Shown: one piece after another, positions 36,601 through 44,577 of the stretch
How the letters are laid out: each line of letters starts with the position of its first letter
How positions within the stretch are numbered: position 1 is the stretch's first letter
The notes under the pieces: generated by a model
The model's input: the letters and a program-made list of their open reading frames with translations, nothing else
The model's database searches: none
Told to the model about the DNA's origin: nothing
Made by a program: the position numbers and the translations under genes
Source: an uncultured Collinsella sp.
GTDB lineage: Bacteria; Actinomycetota; Coriobacteriia; Coriobacteriales; Coriobacteriaceae
Direction of reading: 5' to 3'
DNA length: 64,000 nt
Assembly (NCBI GenBank): GCA_959023295.1
Contig: CAUFBM010000012.1
Span: 6,379 to 70,378, forward strand

Positions 36601-36823
36601 GCGCGGCGACGGTCGCATCCCGGGCCTCAAGAAGGGCTTTCCGGGCGAGGGCGGCAACATGGACTTCGATGCGCTGCTCGACCGCGTGGAGGCCGGCATT
36701 GCCGAGCGCCTGCGCGAGCTCGAGGCGGGCGACGTCGCCGCTGTCGATCCGACGTCGGCGCAGGCCGCGCATGCGCGCTGCTCGTATAACCACGAAGGAA
36801 CGTTTGTAAGGAGGGACGTGTAG
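33674..36823 (+). CDS. addB: AddB-like helicase-nuclease subunit (PD-(D/E)XK)
   Basis: Second subunit of the RecBCD-like AddAB complex that resects double-strand breaks. 1049 residues: an N-terminal UvrD-like but Walker-less helicase-fold region, and a C-terminal nuclease with TSASQIEAYSTCPLCWF, GRIDRVD and VVIDYKHRSG, the PD-(D/E)XK active site, then YAQAMRRAL. AddB usually ends with a CxxC...C set that holds an Fe-S cluster; here only one Cys (ARCSYNHEG) is left near the C-terminus, so the cluster may be absent. An Asp/Ala/Lys repeat near residues 650-680 is probably a linker. ATG 33674 follows GGAGGACC. AddA begins 3 nt after the stop. Confidence 0.85.
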   Translation: MPVRIYTTNAGTDLSDAESALLADLIARHGRAVLLAPTFAELDLCRHDVAEAGVSLGIDYKTPTSWLRSLWELLGDGRGFVDNLQRQMLFSDMVTRLDDVDLQPLSRSQGTVRMLARMARDVLPGVAGTTAERCRDNNCQPEPKSDAEARVFELLRAYAGGLDRRDMVEPCEAADIIAGALADNLPACTRAVCVRGVTSFTHGLLELLSAVANNGGEVVVLLAREQAAMREELATAFDARGVLFEAAPLGEDAVASDVACGTAAQPVFIEVAGPHARAHVYADAIDKLVKVHKESKADKAAATPADPVCVLVVSARAPQLFGELASRLAARHIAAETVEFTAFSQSIAGRQLAALAGLIERMKAADEGMASKTEWWPAPELTDWIYSPLSGADAVNARTFDKNMRLSRSKTIAGVKSLLQSVQGQVRGARKAASDENWFKNVPCVVSDVFQALWRDKPVTALKAMLAVAEALPDRSLGSLDGQARRQAEVALLRHAIDILMNGARALDVSQAATVPVLDGIRTKVDKRSTAYDYETHEVDRAPRAQVRFASLADAAALRPGSYDAVLFADVDLDSYPLSHEEGPLATLAASLGREGVMLEPAALLRARFGHAMQASRGPVTLARVTHDRQARECYPAAVWTELRAHAEADGAKIADDAKTAGDAKAAGADKAKCVGEGDIVKDFDPAAGEGLKRERVTCEAPQHLSAEAVPYLVLRRRDGEGEDAPLVPRLTSASQIEAYSTCPLCWFVSYRVKPQSIDAGFGNMEKGNFVHDVLEHLHARLPQEGMERVTPMNLPRAKELLHEVFAETLAEHAGKRGTEGPLVPLSPVEERQAAEILPQLEGVLAYESEALAPFAPRYLEFAFNELQVEYAGWPLGGRIDRVDVDAENRAVVIDYKHRSGVEEFKLADPTVRGEESGEVPIDDPRWLPPHTQTLIYAQAMRRALGLDTRAALYFSTKGGKPALRGAASAELLEEERGDGRIPGLKKGFPGEGGNMDFDALLDRVEAGIAERLRELEAGDVAAVDPTSAQAAHARCSYNHEGTFVRRDV

Positions 36824-36826
36824 ACC

Positions 36827-39800
36827 ATGGATCTTTCGACTTTGATGCCGCAACAGCTGCAAGTCGTCAAAACGCTCGACCGTCCGCTGTTTGTCTCGGC
36901 AGGTGCCGGCTCGGGCAAGACCTTTACCCTCACGCGCCGCATCGTCTATGCGCTCTCGCCCGAATCCGGTCCGTTTGTCGAGCATCTGGACCAGGTGCTC
37001 GCCATTACCTTTACCAAAGACGCCGCGGCCGAGATCCGCGACCGCGTGCGCCGTGCGCTTATCGACGAGGGGATGGACGAAGAGGCCCTGACGGTCGATG
37101 ACGCTTGGATCTCGACCATTCACGGCATGTGCTCGCGCATCCTGCGCGCGCACGCGCTGGAGCTGGGCATCGACCCCGAGTTCACGGTGCTTACCGATAC
37201 CGACGAGCTTATGGATCAGGCTGTCGAGCATGTGCTGGGGCGCGCGACGGCGCCCGATGCCGCGCCCGAGCTCGCCGCTTCGCTTAAGGCCCTCTACGCT
37301 TGGTATCCCATGGCGGGCGAGGGCGGGCCGTTTGGCGCCGGTACCACCATCAAAGGCCTGGTGCGCGACCTGCTGGAGCTATCGAGCCAGCTTCCGGGCG
37401 GCATGGACGATGTGCGCGTGGCGCGTGGCCAGGCCGACACCTCGGCGCTTGCCGATGCCTATCGTGCGGCGCTGGGCGCAAGCAAGGCCACGACCGAGAA
37501 AGCGCAGGCGGCACTCGACGCCATCGACGCGTTTGAGGCGAGCGGCAAAACCATGGAGGATGCGGCGCGACTCATGATGTCGTGCAGCATGCCGCGCGCG
37601 AGCAAGGCGTTTCCTAAGGAGCAGGTGGAGCTACTCAAGGCCGAGGCAGCCGATGCGTTTATCAATATCGTGCTTGCCTGCGGCGGTCCGGCGCTCGATG
37701 CGCTGGTGGGGCTTGCCCGTGCTGTGGAGGCGGAATACCGCGCGCTCAAGGCCGGCCAGTCCGCGCTCGACAATAACGATCTGTTGCGCATGGCATACGA
37801 GGCGCTGCGCGACTACCCGGCTATTCGAGCTGCCTATGAGGGCCGCTTTAAAATGGTCATGATCGATGAGTTCCAGGATACCGACCAGATGCAGGTCGAT
37901 TTGATTCGCTATCTGACGGGCGCGGGGGAGCGCGCGCTGTGCACCGTAGGCGATGCGCAGCAGTCGATCTACCGCTTCCGAGGCGCCGAGGTTGAGGTGT
38001 TTCGTCGCCAGGAGCGCAAGGTGGGTTCGACGACGGCGTCCGAGACGGTCGCCACGTCCGATGCCCCCGCCGGCGAGCTCGTCAAACTCGTGCGCAACTT
38101 CCGCAGCCACGACGAGGTGCTGCGCTATGTGGCGCGCGTCTTTGACGGCGACACCGGTGGTTTGATGCAGGGGTTCTTGGATCTTGAACCGAGCGACAAA
38201 CGCAAGGACAAGCTCAGGGCAAAGGCTTCGCGCCGCCAGGCGCTGTTCGTTGCCGGTGGCAGCACGCAGGAGCGAACGCAGGCGAAAGCTCGTGCGATTG
38301 CGGAGCGGTTCCAAACGCTCGTCAAAGCGGGGCAGCCCCAGGGCAGCATGGTCCTGCTGCTGGGTCGCATGACCAACGCCGATGTCTATGCGCAGGCCTT
38401 CCGCGACCAAGGGCTCGACTGCGTGATCGCAGGCGGCTCGGTCTTTGCCCAAGCCGCCGAGGTGCAGACGGTGCGCGCCCTGGTGTGCGCGCTCGCCAAT
38501 CCGGCCGATACGGCGCAGGGTCTTATGCCGTTGCTGGCCTCGCCGATGTTTGCACTCGGCGCCCAGGAGTTCCTGGCGCTGGCGACCAAGCTCGACGAGC
38601 AGACGGGCGAGACGTCGCGTCGCAACATCGATGCGGGCATCATGAGCGATTCCGATGTGCCGGGTTTGCAGAACCTGCCGCTCGTGACGCGCGCCCGCGA
38701 GGCGCTGCGCTACGCGCTTCGTCGCGTGGGACGCGATTCGTTCGCCGCCATCGCGCGCGACGTGGTCAATGCCTCCGGCTGGTTCGTGCGTCTGGCACAG
38801 CGCGGCCCCGAGGGCAAGGCCATTGCCGCCAACGTGCTCAAGGCGCTCGATGCCGTGGCCGAGGCAGAGGCCGAGTTCGGCAACTCGCCGCGCTCCATTG
38901 CGCTCGCCTTCGACCGCTTCTTGGCGGGCAAGGAGGCCCCGGGCGCCCTCAACGAGGAGGGTGACGGCGCGGTACGCATCATGACCGTGCATGCGTCCAA
39001 GGGTCTGGAGTATCCGGTCGTGGCGGTTGCCGAGTGTTTTGGCGTGCGCAAATCGTCCGGTGCGGCACAGATGGGTCGCGTCGACGGCGGGGCACAAGTC
39101 GTGGCGCTGCCGGCGCGCTTCGATGGCGTTAAGCTTGCCGACGGAACCTTCGTGAAGGGCGACGACATCAAAAAGCAGTTTGAACACGCGTTTAAGGGCA
39201 AGGGCACGTCGCTGTGGTTGCCGCCAGAGCTCATGGAGGACGTGTGCGCGACGGGCTCTCCCGCCGAGGCATTTGCCCGCCTGCGTAACGACGACCTGCA
39301 GCTTTCGCTCGAGGAGCGGGCCCGCTTGCTCTACGTTGCCATGACGCGTGCGGGCGAGCTGGTGATCTTGGCGATGGATGCTGGCGTGAGCCGCGGCAAG
39401 GTGACGGCGCCGACCTTCGACGTCGAGACCGATCTGACCTACGACGTGCTGCGCCGCATCCTGCCGACCGACAGTCTGGACATGCCGCAGCTCGATAGCG
39501 ACCGTTTGGTGTTCGACAACTCCCAGTCGGGCGACTACGAGCTCATTTCGCTTTCTGACTTTACCTTTGGCGAGCAGGCGTTTGAGGCTAACGCTTCGCT
39601 GGATGCCGAGGGCAGGCTTGTACGCGGCGATGTCGAAATAGATGCTGCCGACGATTCGGCTAGTACAATCGTCCCCGGTCCTGCCGACCCCAAGCCCGAT
39701 GCGTTTGAGCTCGTGTATCCCCAGGCAGTGGGCGTGCGCATGGGCATCTGTCCGTTCCCGGTTCGTGACTCGTATAGCTACTCGTCAATTGCCGTGGCGC

Positions 39801-40459
39801 TGCATGCCGAGTCCGAGGACCGTGCCGCCGAGGCGCTTGTTCCCATGGACGAGTCCGGCGATGATGCGGAGTCGGATGGCTCGGAGATGGCCGATGCGGA
39901 CGTGGCTGCTGTCGAGCCCGCCGGCAACCCCATGGCGCTGGGCTCGGCCTTCCACGCCGCTTGCCAGTGGCTCATCGAGATGGGTGTCGATGCGCTGCCC
40001 GTTGAGCGTGCCGACGCCCTGGCTCGCTTGTGGCGCCTGACGCCGGAACAGCGCGAGCGCTTCGATGTCGCTCTGGATCGCTGGCTCAAGTCGTCGGTTC
40101 GTGCCGAGCTGCTCGCGTGGCCGTGCATCCGTGCCGAGGTGCCGTTCTTCTCGCTGGGCTGCGAGGACGAGGATATCGCCCGCTACGGCGCCTATGCCGA
40201 GGGCGCCATCGACGCTTTGGCGACGAACCCGGCGGATCCGTCGCGCGCACTGGTCATCGACTACAAGACGGGTGGCACGCCGGATGAGACGCCGGAGCAG
40301 CTGCTCGAGAAACACGCCTTGCAGGCGCGCGTTTACGCCGACGTTCTGCACAAGGCGGGCTTTGAGGCCGTGACCGTCAAGTTCGTTCGCGTGGAGCAAG
40401 CGAACCCTGCCATCTTCGTCGAACCCGCCGAACCCCAAGTAGTCACCTACAACTTCTAG
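36827..40459 (+). CDS. addA: AddA-like UvrD helicase-nuclease
   Basis: Catalytic helicase subunit with its own nuclease. 1210 residues with all superfamily 1A motifs: SAGAGSGKTFTLT (I), ITFTKDAAAEI (Ia), DEFQDTD (II), GDAQQSIYRFRGA (III), NFRSHD (IV), MTVHASKGLEYPVV (V) and LLYVAMTRA (VI). The C-terminal nuclease has GAIDALA and LVIDYKTGG, then HALQARVYADVL. AAGGAGGG lies 12 nt before ATG 36827, within the addB 3' end, so the two are co-translated. Together they would unwind and degrade DNA ends to a recombination signal. Confidence 0.92.
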   Translation: MDLSTLMPQQLQVVKTLDRPLFVSAGAGSGKTFTLTRRIVYALSPESGPFVEHLDQVLAITFTKDAAAEIRDRVRRALIDEGMDEEALTVDDAWISTIHGMCSRILRAHALELGIDPEFTVLTDTDELMDQAVEHVLGRATAPDAAPELAASLKALYAWYPMAGEGGPFGAGTTIKGLVRDLLELSSQLPGGMDDVRVARGQADTSALADAYRAALGASKATTEKAQAALDAIDAFEASGKTMEDAARLMMSCSMPRASKAFPKEQVELLKAEAADAFINIVLACGGPALDALVGLARAVEAEYRALKAGQSALDNNDLLRMAYEALRDYPAIRAAYEGRFKMVMIDEFQDTDQMQVDLIRYLTGAGERALCTVGDAQQSIYRFRGAEVEVFRRQERKVGSTTASETVATSDAPAGELVKLVRNFRSHDEVLRYVARVFDGDTGGLMQGFLDLEPSDKRKDKLRAKASRRQALFVAGGSTQERTQAKARAIAERFQTLVKAGQPQGSMVLLLGRMTNADVYAQAFRDQGLDCVIAGGSVFAQAAEVQTVRALVCALANPADTAQGLMPLLASPMFALGAQEFLALATKLDEQTGETSRRNIDAGIMSDSDVPGLQNLPLVTRAREALRYALRRVGRDSFAAIARDVVNASGWFVRLAQRGPEGKAIAANVLKALDAVAEAEAEFGNSPRSIALAFDRFLAGKEAPGALNEEGDGAVRIMTVHASKGLEYPVVAVAECFGVRKSSGAAQMGRVDGGAQVVALPARFDGVKLADGTFVKGDDIKKQFEHAFKGKGTSLWLPPELMEDVCATGSPAEAFARLRNDDLQLSLEERARLLYVAMTRAGELVILAMDAGVSRGKVTAPTFDVETDLTYDVLRRILPTDSLDMPQLDSDRLVFDNSQSGDYELISLSDFTFGEQAFEANASLDAEGRLVRGDVEIDAADDSASTIVPGPADPKPDAFELVYPQAVGVRMGICPFPVRDSYSYSSIAVALHAESEDRAAEALVPMDESGDDAESDGSEMADADVAAVEPAGNPMALGSAFHAACQWLIEMGVDALPVERADALARLWRLTPEQRERFDVALDRWLKSSVRAELLAWPCIRAEVPFFSLGCEDEDIARYGAYAEGAIDALATNPADPSRALVIDYKTGGTPDETPEQLLEKHALQARVYADVLHKAGFEAVTVKFVRVEQANPAIFVEPAEPQVVTYNF

Positions 40460-40471
40460 TCCTCAGATAAC

Positions 40472-40534
40472 TTGCGGTGGAATAGTTCCTGTATTGCGGT
40501 CCAGGTGGCCCAAGCGGGAACTATTTCACCGCAA
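40472..40534. repeat. Palindrome with CTATTTCACCGC arms, after addA
   Basis: TTGCGGTGGAATAGTTCC (40472-40489) pairs with GGAACTATTTCACCGCAA (40517-40534), one mismatch. The right arm shares 12 nt with 14551-14562. No T-run, so it is a poor terminator. A possible dnaE -10 TAGAAT lies at 40592-40597. Confidence 0.75.
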
Positions 40535-40637
40535 CTGCAAGAGGAGCCGTGTGGGTTTGGGCTAGGTTCGGGTGCCGTCCGCGCTGTGCGGTAGAATCGT
40601 AACCCTAAGATCACGAACCCGCATCGGAGCTCATTAC

Positions 40638-43600
40638 ATGGCATTCGTCCATCTGCACAATCACACTGTTTTCTCCATGCTCGACGGCGCAACCCGTATC
40701 CAGGATATGGTCAACCGTGCCGTTGAGCTTGGCATGCCCGCCGTTGCCATTACCGACCACGGCTACATGTATGGCGTGCCCGACCTGGCGCTGGCCTGCG
40801 ACGCCGTTAACCACAACACGCCCGAGTACAAAACCTGGAGTCACGACAAGGCCTTCTTGGAAAAGGACCGCCGCGACGAGCTGGTGGAGCCCGATCCCGA
40901 GGAAAGCCCGCGCGAGCATGCCCAGTATGTGAAGGACATGGCCATGTGGGACGAGAAGGGCAACATCGACGAGCTCAAGCCGCCCCTGGTCATCAAACCC
41001 ATCTTTGGCTGCGAGGTCTACTTTACGCCGGACGAGACGCTCGCCCGCGACCATAAGCCCGAGCTCTACCACATGATTCTTCTGGCCAAGGACCAGGAGG
41101 GCTACGTCAACCTGATGCAGACGGTCTCCGAGGCCGCTGTGCAGGGATTTTACTACAAGCCGCGCGTGACGCTCGACAACCTGCGTCGCCATGCCAAGGG
41201 TATGATCTGCACGAGCGCCTGCATCGCGGGCATCATTCCCAAATACATCGACCGCGGTGACATGGAGGGCGCCATCAAGTGGGCCGAGACCTTCCGCGAC
41301 ACTTTCGACCCTGGCGACTTTTACATCGAGATCCAGGAACACGGCATTACCACCGACAACGGCCTGACCGACGAGCAGATGGACCGCACGCTCATCGACA
41401 TTGCCAAACAGGTGGGTGTCAAGGTCATCGCCACCAACGACTTTCACTACCTGCGCCGCGAGGACGCGCCCGTACAGGACGTCATCATGTGCATCGGCAT
41501 GAACGCCAAGGTCGACGACCCCAACCGCATGCGCATGACCGGCTCGGAGTTTTACATGAAGACCGAGGAGGAGATGCGGGCGATGTTCCCGTATTGCCCC
41601 GAGGCCTGCGACAACACGCTCGAGATCGCCGACAAGTGCTACGTGGAGCTGGACTGGGATTCCATCATCCTGCCGCGCTTCCCGCTGCTCGACCCCGGCG
41701 AGACGCACGAGAGCCAGTTCCGCCGCGAGTGCGAGAAGGGCCTGCGCCAACACTATGGCGATGACTGGGCCACACGCGAAATCGGTGGCGTCAACATCAA
41801 AGAGCGCTTTGAGTACGAATACAAGGTCATCTGCGACAAGGGCTTTGCTGCCTACTTCTTGATCGTTGCCGAGTACGTGCAATGGGCCAAGGACAACGGC
41901 ATCGGCGTCGGCCCCGGCCGTGGCTCGGCCGCCGGCGCTATCGTCGCCTACGCCATGAACATCACCGCGTTCGACCCGCTCGAGAACGGCCTGATGTTCG
42001 AGAGGTTCCTGTCCCCGCAGCGTACCGAGATGCCCGATATCGATATGGACTTCGACGATGAGCGGCGCCTCGAGGTCGTGGAGCACGTTCGCCAGCTCTA
42101 CGGTCCCGAGAAGGTCACCCACGTTATCACCTACTCGACCATTAAGGCCAAGCAGGCCATCAACGACGCCGCGCGCGTGCTGGACTACCCGGTCTACATG
42201 GGCCAGCGCCTGTCCAAGATGGTCTCGAGCGACCCCAAGGTCAAGCTCAAGCAGGTGCTCGAAAAGCAACCCGGCAAAGAGGATCTGTTTAACCCCGACT
42301 TTGCCGAGGCCTATAAAAAGGATGACGACGCCCGCCGTATCATCGACACGGCGCTCTCGATCGAGGGCCTCACCCGTGGCGAGGGTGTGCACGCGTGCGC
42401 CGTCCTGATCTGCCGCGATCCCGTCAACGAGCATGTGCCCACCAAGCTCGATACCAAGGGCGGCGTCGAGATTACCCAGTACGAGGGCCATACCGTTGCC
42501 GACATGGGCCTGCTCAAGATGGACTTCCTGGGCCTGCGCACGCTGACGGTTATCTCCAAGGCTAAGGCAAACATCAAAAAGAATTTCGGCATCGACATCA
42601 AAGAGGAAGAGATTCCCTTTGACGACCCCGAGATCTTTAAGCTCATGGGCTCCGGTCACACCGCCGGCGTCTTCCAGGTCGAGTCCGCCGGCATGACGGC
42701 CACGATCAAGAACATGAAGCCCACCGAGTACAAGCACGTCGTGGCATTGATCGCCCTGTACCGCCCGGGCCCGTTGGGCGCCGGCATGGTCTCGTCCTAC
42801 ATCAACCGTATGAATGGTAAGGAGCCGGCGGTCTCCTACGACGACCGCCTGGACGACATCCTGGGCGAAACCTACGGCACCATGGTCTACCAGGAGCAGG
42901 TTATGCTCATCTCCGTCGAGATGTGCGGCTTCTCCAAGGGCGAATCGGACTCGCGTATCCGTAAGCCCGTGGCTAAAAAGAAGATCAAACTGCTCACGTC
43001 AACGGTGCTCCACTGGGAGGATGGCTCGGACGAGACCACCTACGACCACTGGATGAACGGCGCTATCAAGAACAACTACACGCGCGAGGTCGCCCAGAAG
43101 ATTTGGGACGATGTTCTCGAGTTCGCGTCCTACGCCTTTAACAAGTCGCACTCCGCCGGCTACGCCATCCTGGTTATGCAGACGGCGTGGCTCAAGGCGC
43201 ATTATCCGCACGAGTACATGGCGGCCGTTCTGACGTCCTATACGGGCAAGACCGACAAGATCGTGCACTACGTCTCGGCGTGCCGTCACGACGGCATCCC
43301 CGTGCTGTCGCCAGATGTCAACGAGTCCGGTACCGAGTTCACGGCTACCAAGGAGGGCGTGCGCTTTGGTTTGGCCGGCATCCGCGGCGTGGGCACCGGC
43401 GTGGCGCAGGCGATTATCGCCGAGCGCGAGGCGGGCGGCCCGTTTAAGACGCTGCACGACTTTGTCGAGCGCGTGGACTCGAGCCAGGCCAATCGTCGCG
43501 TGATTGAATCGCTCATCAAGGCAGGCGCCTTCGACTCCACGGGGTATCCGCGCCGCCAGATGATGCACTTTGTGGATAAGAACAACCCCGAGAACATCAT

Positions 43601-44441
43601 CGATGCCGCCGTGAAGCGCCAAAAGGATCGTGCGAGCGGCCAGACGTCCTTCTTCGACATGTTCGGCGATGTCGAGGGCTCGGGCTTTGAGGTGAGCGTG
43701 CCCGATCCGGACGGCCAGGAGTGGGACCGCCACCTTAAGCTGAGCCAGGAGAAGGAGGTTCTGGGCATCTACGTCTCGGACCACCCGCTGCGCCCGTTTG
43801 AGTATGCGCTCAGCAAAGCGCGCGACTTCTCGTTCTCGCAGATCGACACCGGCTACGAGGTGCAAAACCCCACGGGCGGTACCATCAACCAGGAGATTCC
43901 CGAGGGCAAGGCGCTGTGGTGGGCCGGTATGGTCTCGAGCGTATCCAAGCGCGTGACCAAAAACGGCGACCCCATGGGTATTGTGCAGCTCGAGGACATG
44001 GAAGGCGAGGCCACGGTCGTGGTGTTCCCCAAGACCTACAAGGAGGCCGAGGGGTACCTGTACGGCGAGGTCGATCCCGAGACCGGTGCCCAGCTGTCCG
44101 ATGCGTTTGTGCGCATTAAGGGCAAGCTCGAGCGCTCGGACCGCGGCGACCAGATCATCGCGCAGGAGATCGTGCCGCTGGAGCTTAACGAAGAGAACAA
44201 CAAACCCAAGGTGTTTGAGGTCATGGTGCCCAACAGCCGCTTTAGCCAGGGCAATATGGCGCGTCTTGCCACGGTGCTTACCGCCAACCCGGGCGGCGAC
44301 CGCGTGGAGATCTTTATCGAGCAGGTGGACGGGCGCGTGCTGCGTGCCGAGGTGCCTGCCAAGGTCAACGCACGCTCGATTCCGCTGTTGGCAGAGGCAA
44401 AGGCCATCGTGGGCAACCAAGGCCGCGTGACGGTGATCTAA
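40638..44441 (+). CDS. dnaE: DNA polymerase III alpha subunit
   Basis: Replicative polymerase, 1267 residues. Domains: PHP (HLHNHTVFSMLDG at the N-terminus, TDHGYMYG), palm with GPGRGSAAGAIVAYA and catalytic DIDMDFDDERR, fingers, a tandem HhH (LAGIRGVGTGVAQAI), and an OB fold near the end (WWAGMVSSVSKRVTKNGDPM). Between TDHGYMYG and KPIFGCEVYF there is an insert of about 60 residues, acidic and rich in Lys, longer than in E. coli DnaE. ATG 40638 has GGAG 8 nt upstream; the frame opens earlier at 40572 without a site. Single gene; the large palindrome cluster follows. Confidence 0.96.
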   Translation: MAFVHLHNHTVFSMLDGATRIQDMVNRAVELGMPAVAITDHGYMYGVPDLALACDAVNHNTPEYKTWSHDKAFLEKDRRDELVEPDPEESPREHAQYVKDMAMWDEKGNIDELKPPLVIKPIFGCEVYFTPDETLARDHKPELYHMILLAKDQEGYVNLMQTVSEAAVQGFYYKPRVTLDNLRRHAKGMICTSACIAGIIPKYIDRGDMEGAIKWAETFRDTFDPGDFYIEIQEHGITTDNGLTDEQMDRTLIDIAKQVGVKVIATNDFHYLRREDAPVQDVIMCIGMNAKVDDPNRMRMTGSEFYMKTEEEMRAMFPYCPEACDNTLEIADKCYVELDWDSIILPRFPLLDPGETHESQFRRECEKGLRQHYGDDWATREIGGVNIKERFEYEYKVICDKGFAAYFLIVAEYVQWAKDNGIGVGPGRGSAAGAIVAYAMNITAFDPLENGLMFERFLSPQRTEMPDIDMDFDDERRLEVVEHVRQLYGPEKVTHVITYSTIKAKQAINDAARVLDYPVYMGQRLSKMVSSDPKVKLKQVLEKQPGKEDLFNPDFAEAYKKDDDARRIIDTALSIEGLTRGEGVHACAVLICRDPVNEHVPTKLDTKGGVEITQYEGHTVADMGLLKMDFLGLRTLTVISKAKANIKKNFGIDIKEEEIPFDDPEIFKLMGSGHTAGVFQVESAGMTATIKNMKPTEYKHVVALIALYRPGPLGAGMVSSYINRMNGKEPAVSYDDRLDDILGETYGTMVYQEQVMLISVEMCGFSKGESDSRIRKPVAKKKIKLLTSTVLHWEDGSDETTYDHWMNGAIKNNYTREVAQKIWDDVLEFASYAFNKSHSAGYAILVMQTAWLKAHYPHEYMAAVLTSYTGKTDKIVHYVSACRHDGIPVLSPDVNESGTEFTATKEGVRFGLAGIRGVGTGVAQAIIAEREAGGPFKTLHDFVERVDSSQANRRVIESLIKAGAFDSTGYPRRQMMHFVDKNNPENIIDAAVKRQKDRASGQTSFFDMFGDVEGSGFEVSVPDPDGQEWDRHLKLSQEKEVLGIYVSDHPLRPFEYALSKARDFSFSQIDTGYEVQNPTGGTINQEIPEGKALWWAGMVSSVSKRVTKNGDPMGIVQLEDMEGEATVVVFPKTYKEAEGYLYGEVDPETGAQLSDAFVRIKGKLERSDRGDQIIAQEIVPLELNEENNKPKVFEVMVPNSRFSQGNMARLATVLTANPGGDRVEIFIEQVDGRVLRAEVPAKVNARSIPLLAEAKAIVGNQGRVTVI

Positions 44442-44443
44442 GA

Positions 44444-44546
44444 TGATTTTTCTGGGACGGGGATTAAAAAATCATTTTGGGTGACGTGTGGCGGAAGACC
44501 AGTCTTTCTGGGACGGGAATGATTTTTTCATCCCCGTCCCAGAAAA
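44444..44546. repeat. Cluster of constant-loop palindromes between dnaE and the SNF2 gene
   Basis: 44444-44476: ATGATTTTT and AAAAATCAT arms around CTGGGACGGGGATTA. 44506-44546: TTTCTGGGACGGG and its exact complement, enclosing AATGATTTTTTCATC-like sequence. Both carry the GGGACGG core. Confidence 0.85.
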
Positions 44547-44577
44547 AATTATTTGGCATGCGAGATTGGAGGAAGTG

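Noticed and set aside
40611..42737. Minus-strand 700-codon frame within dnaE
   Set aside because: Antisense to a conserved gene, with codon pattern of a shadow.
44488..44577. Upstream GTG start for the SNF2 gene
   Set aside because: It would translate a palindromic repeat; ATG 44578 has a strong ribosome site.
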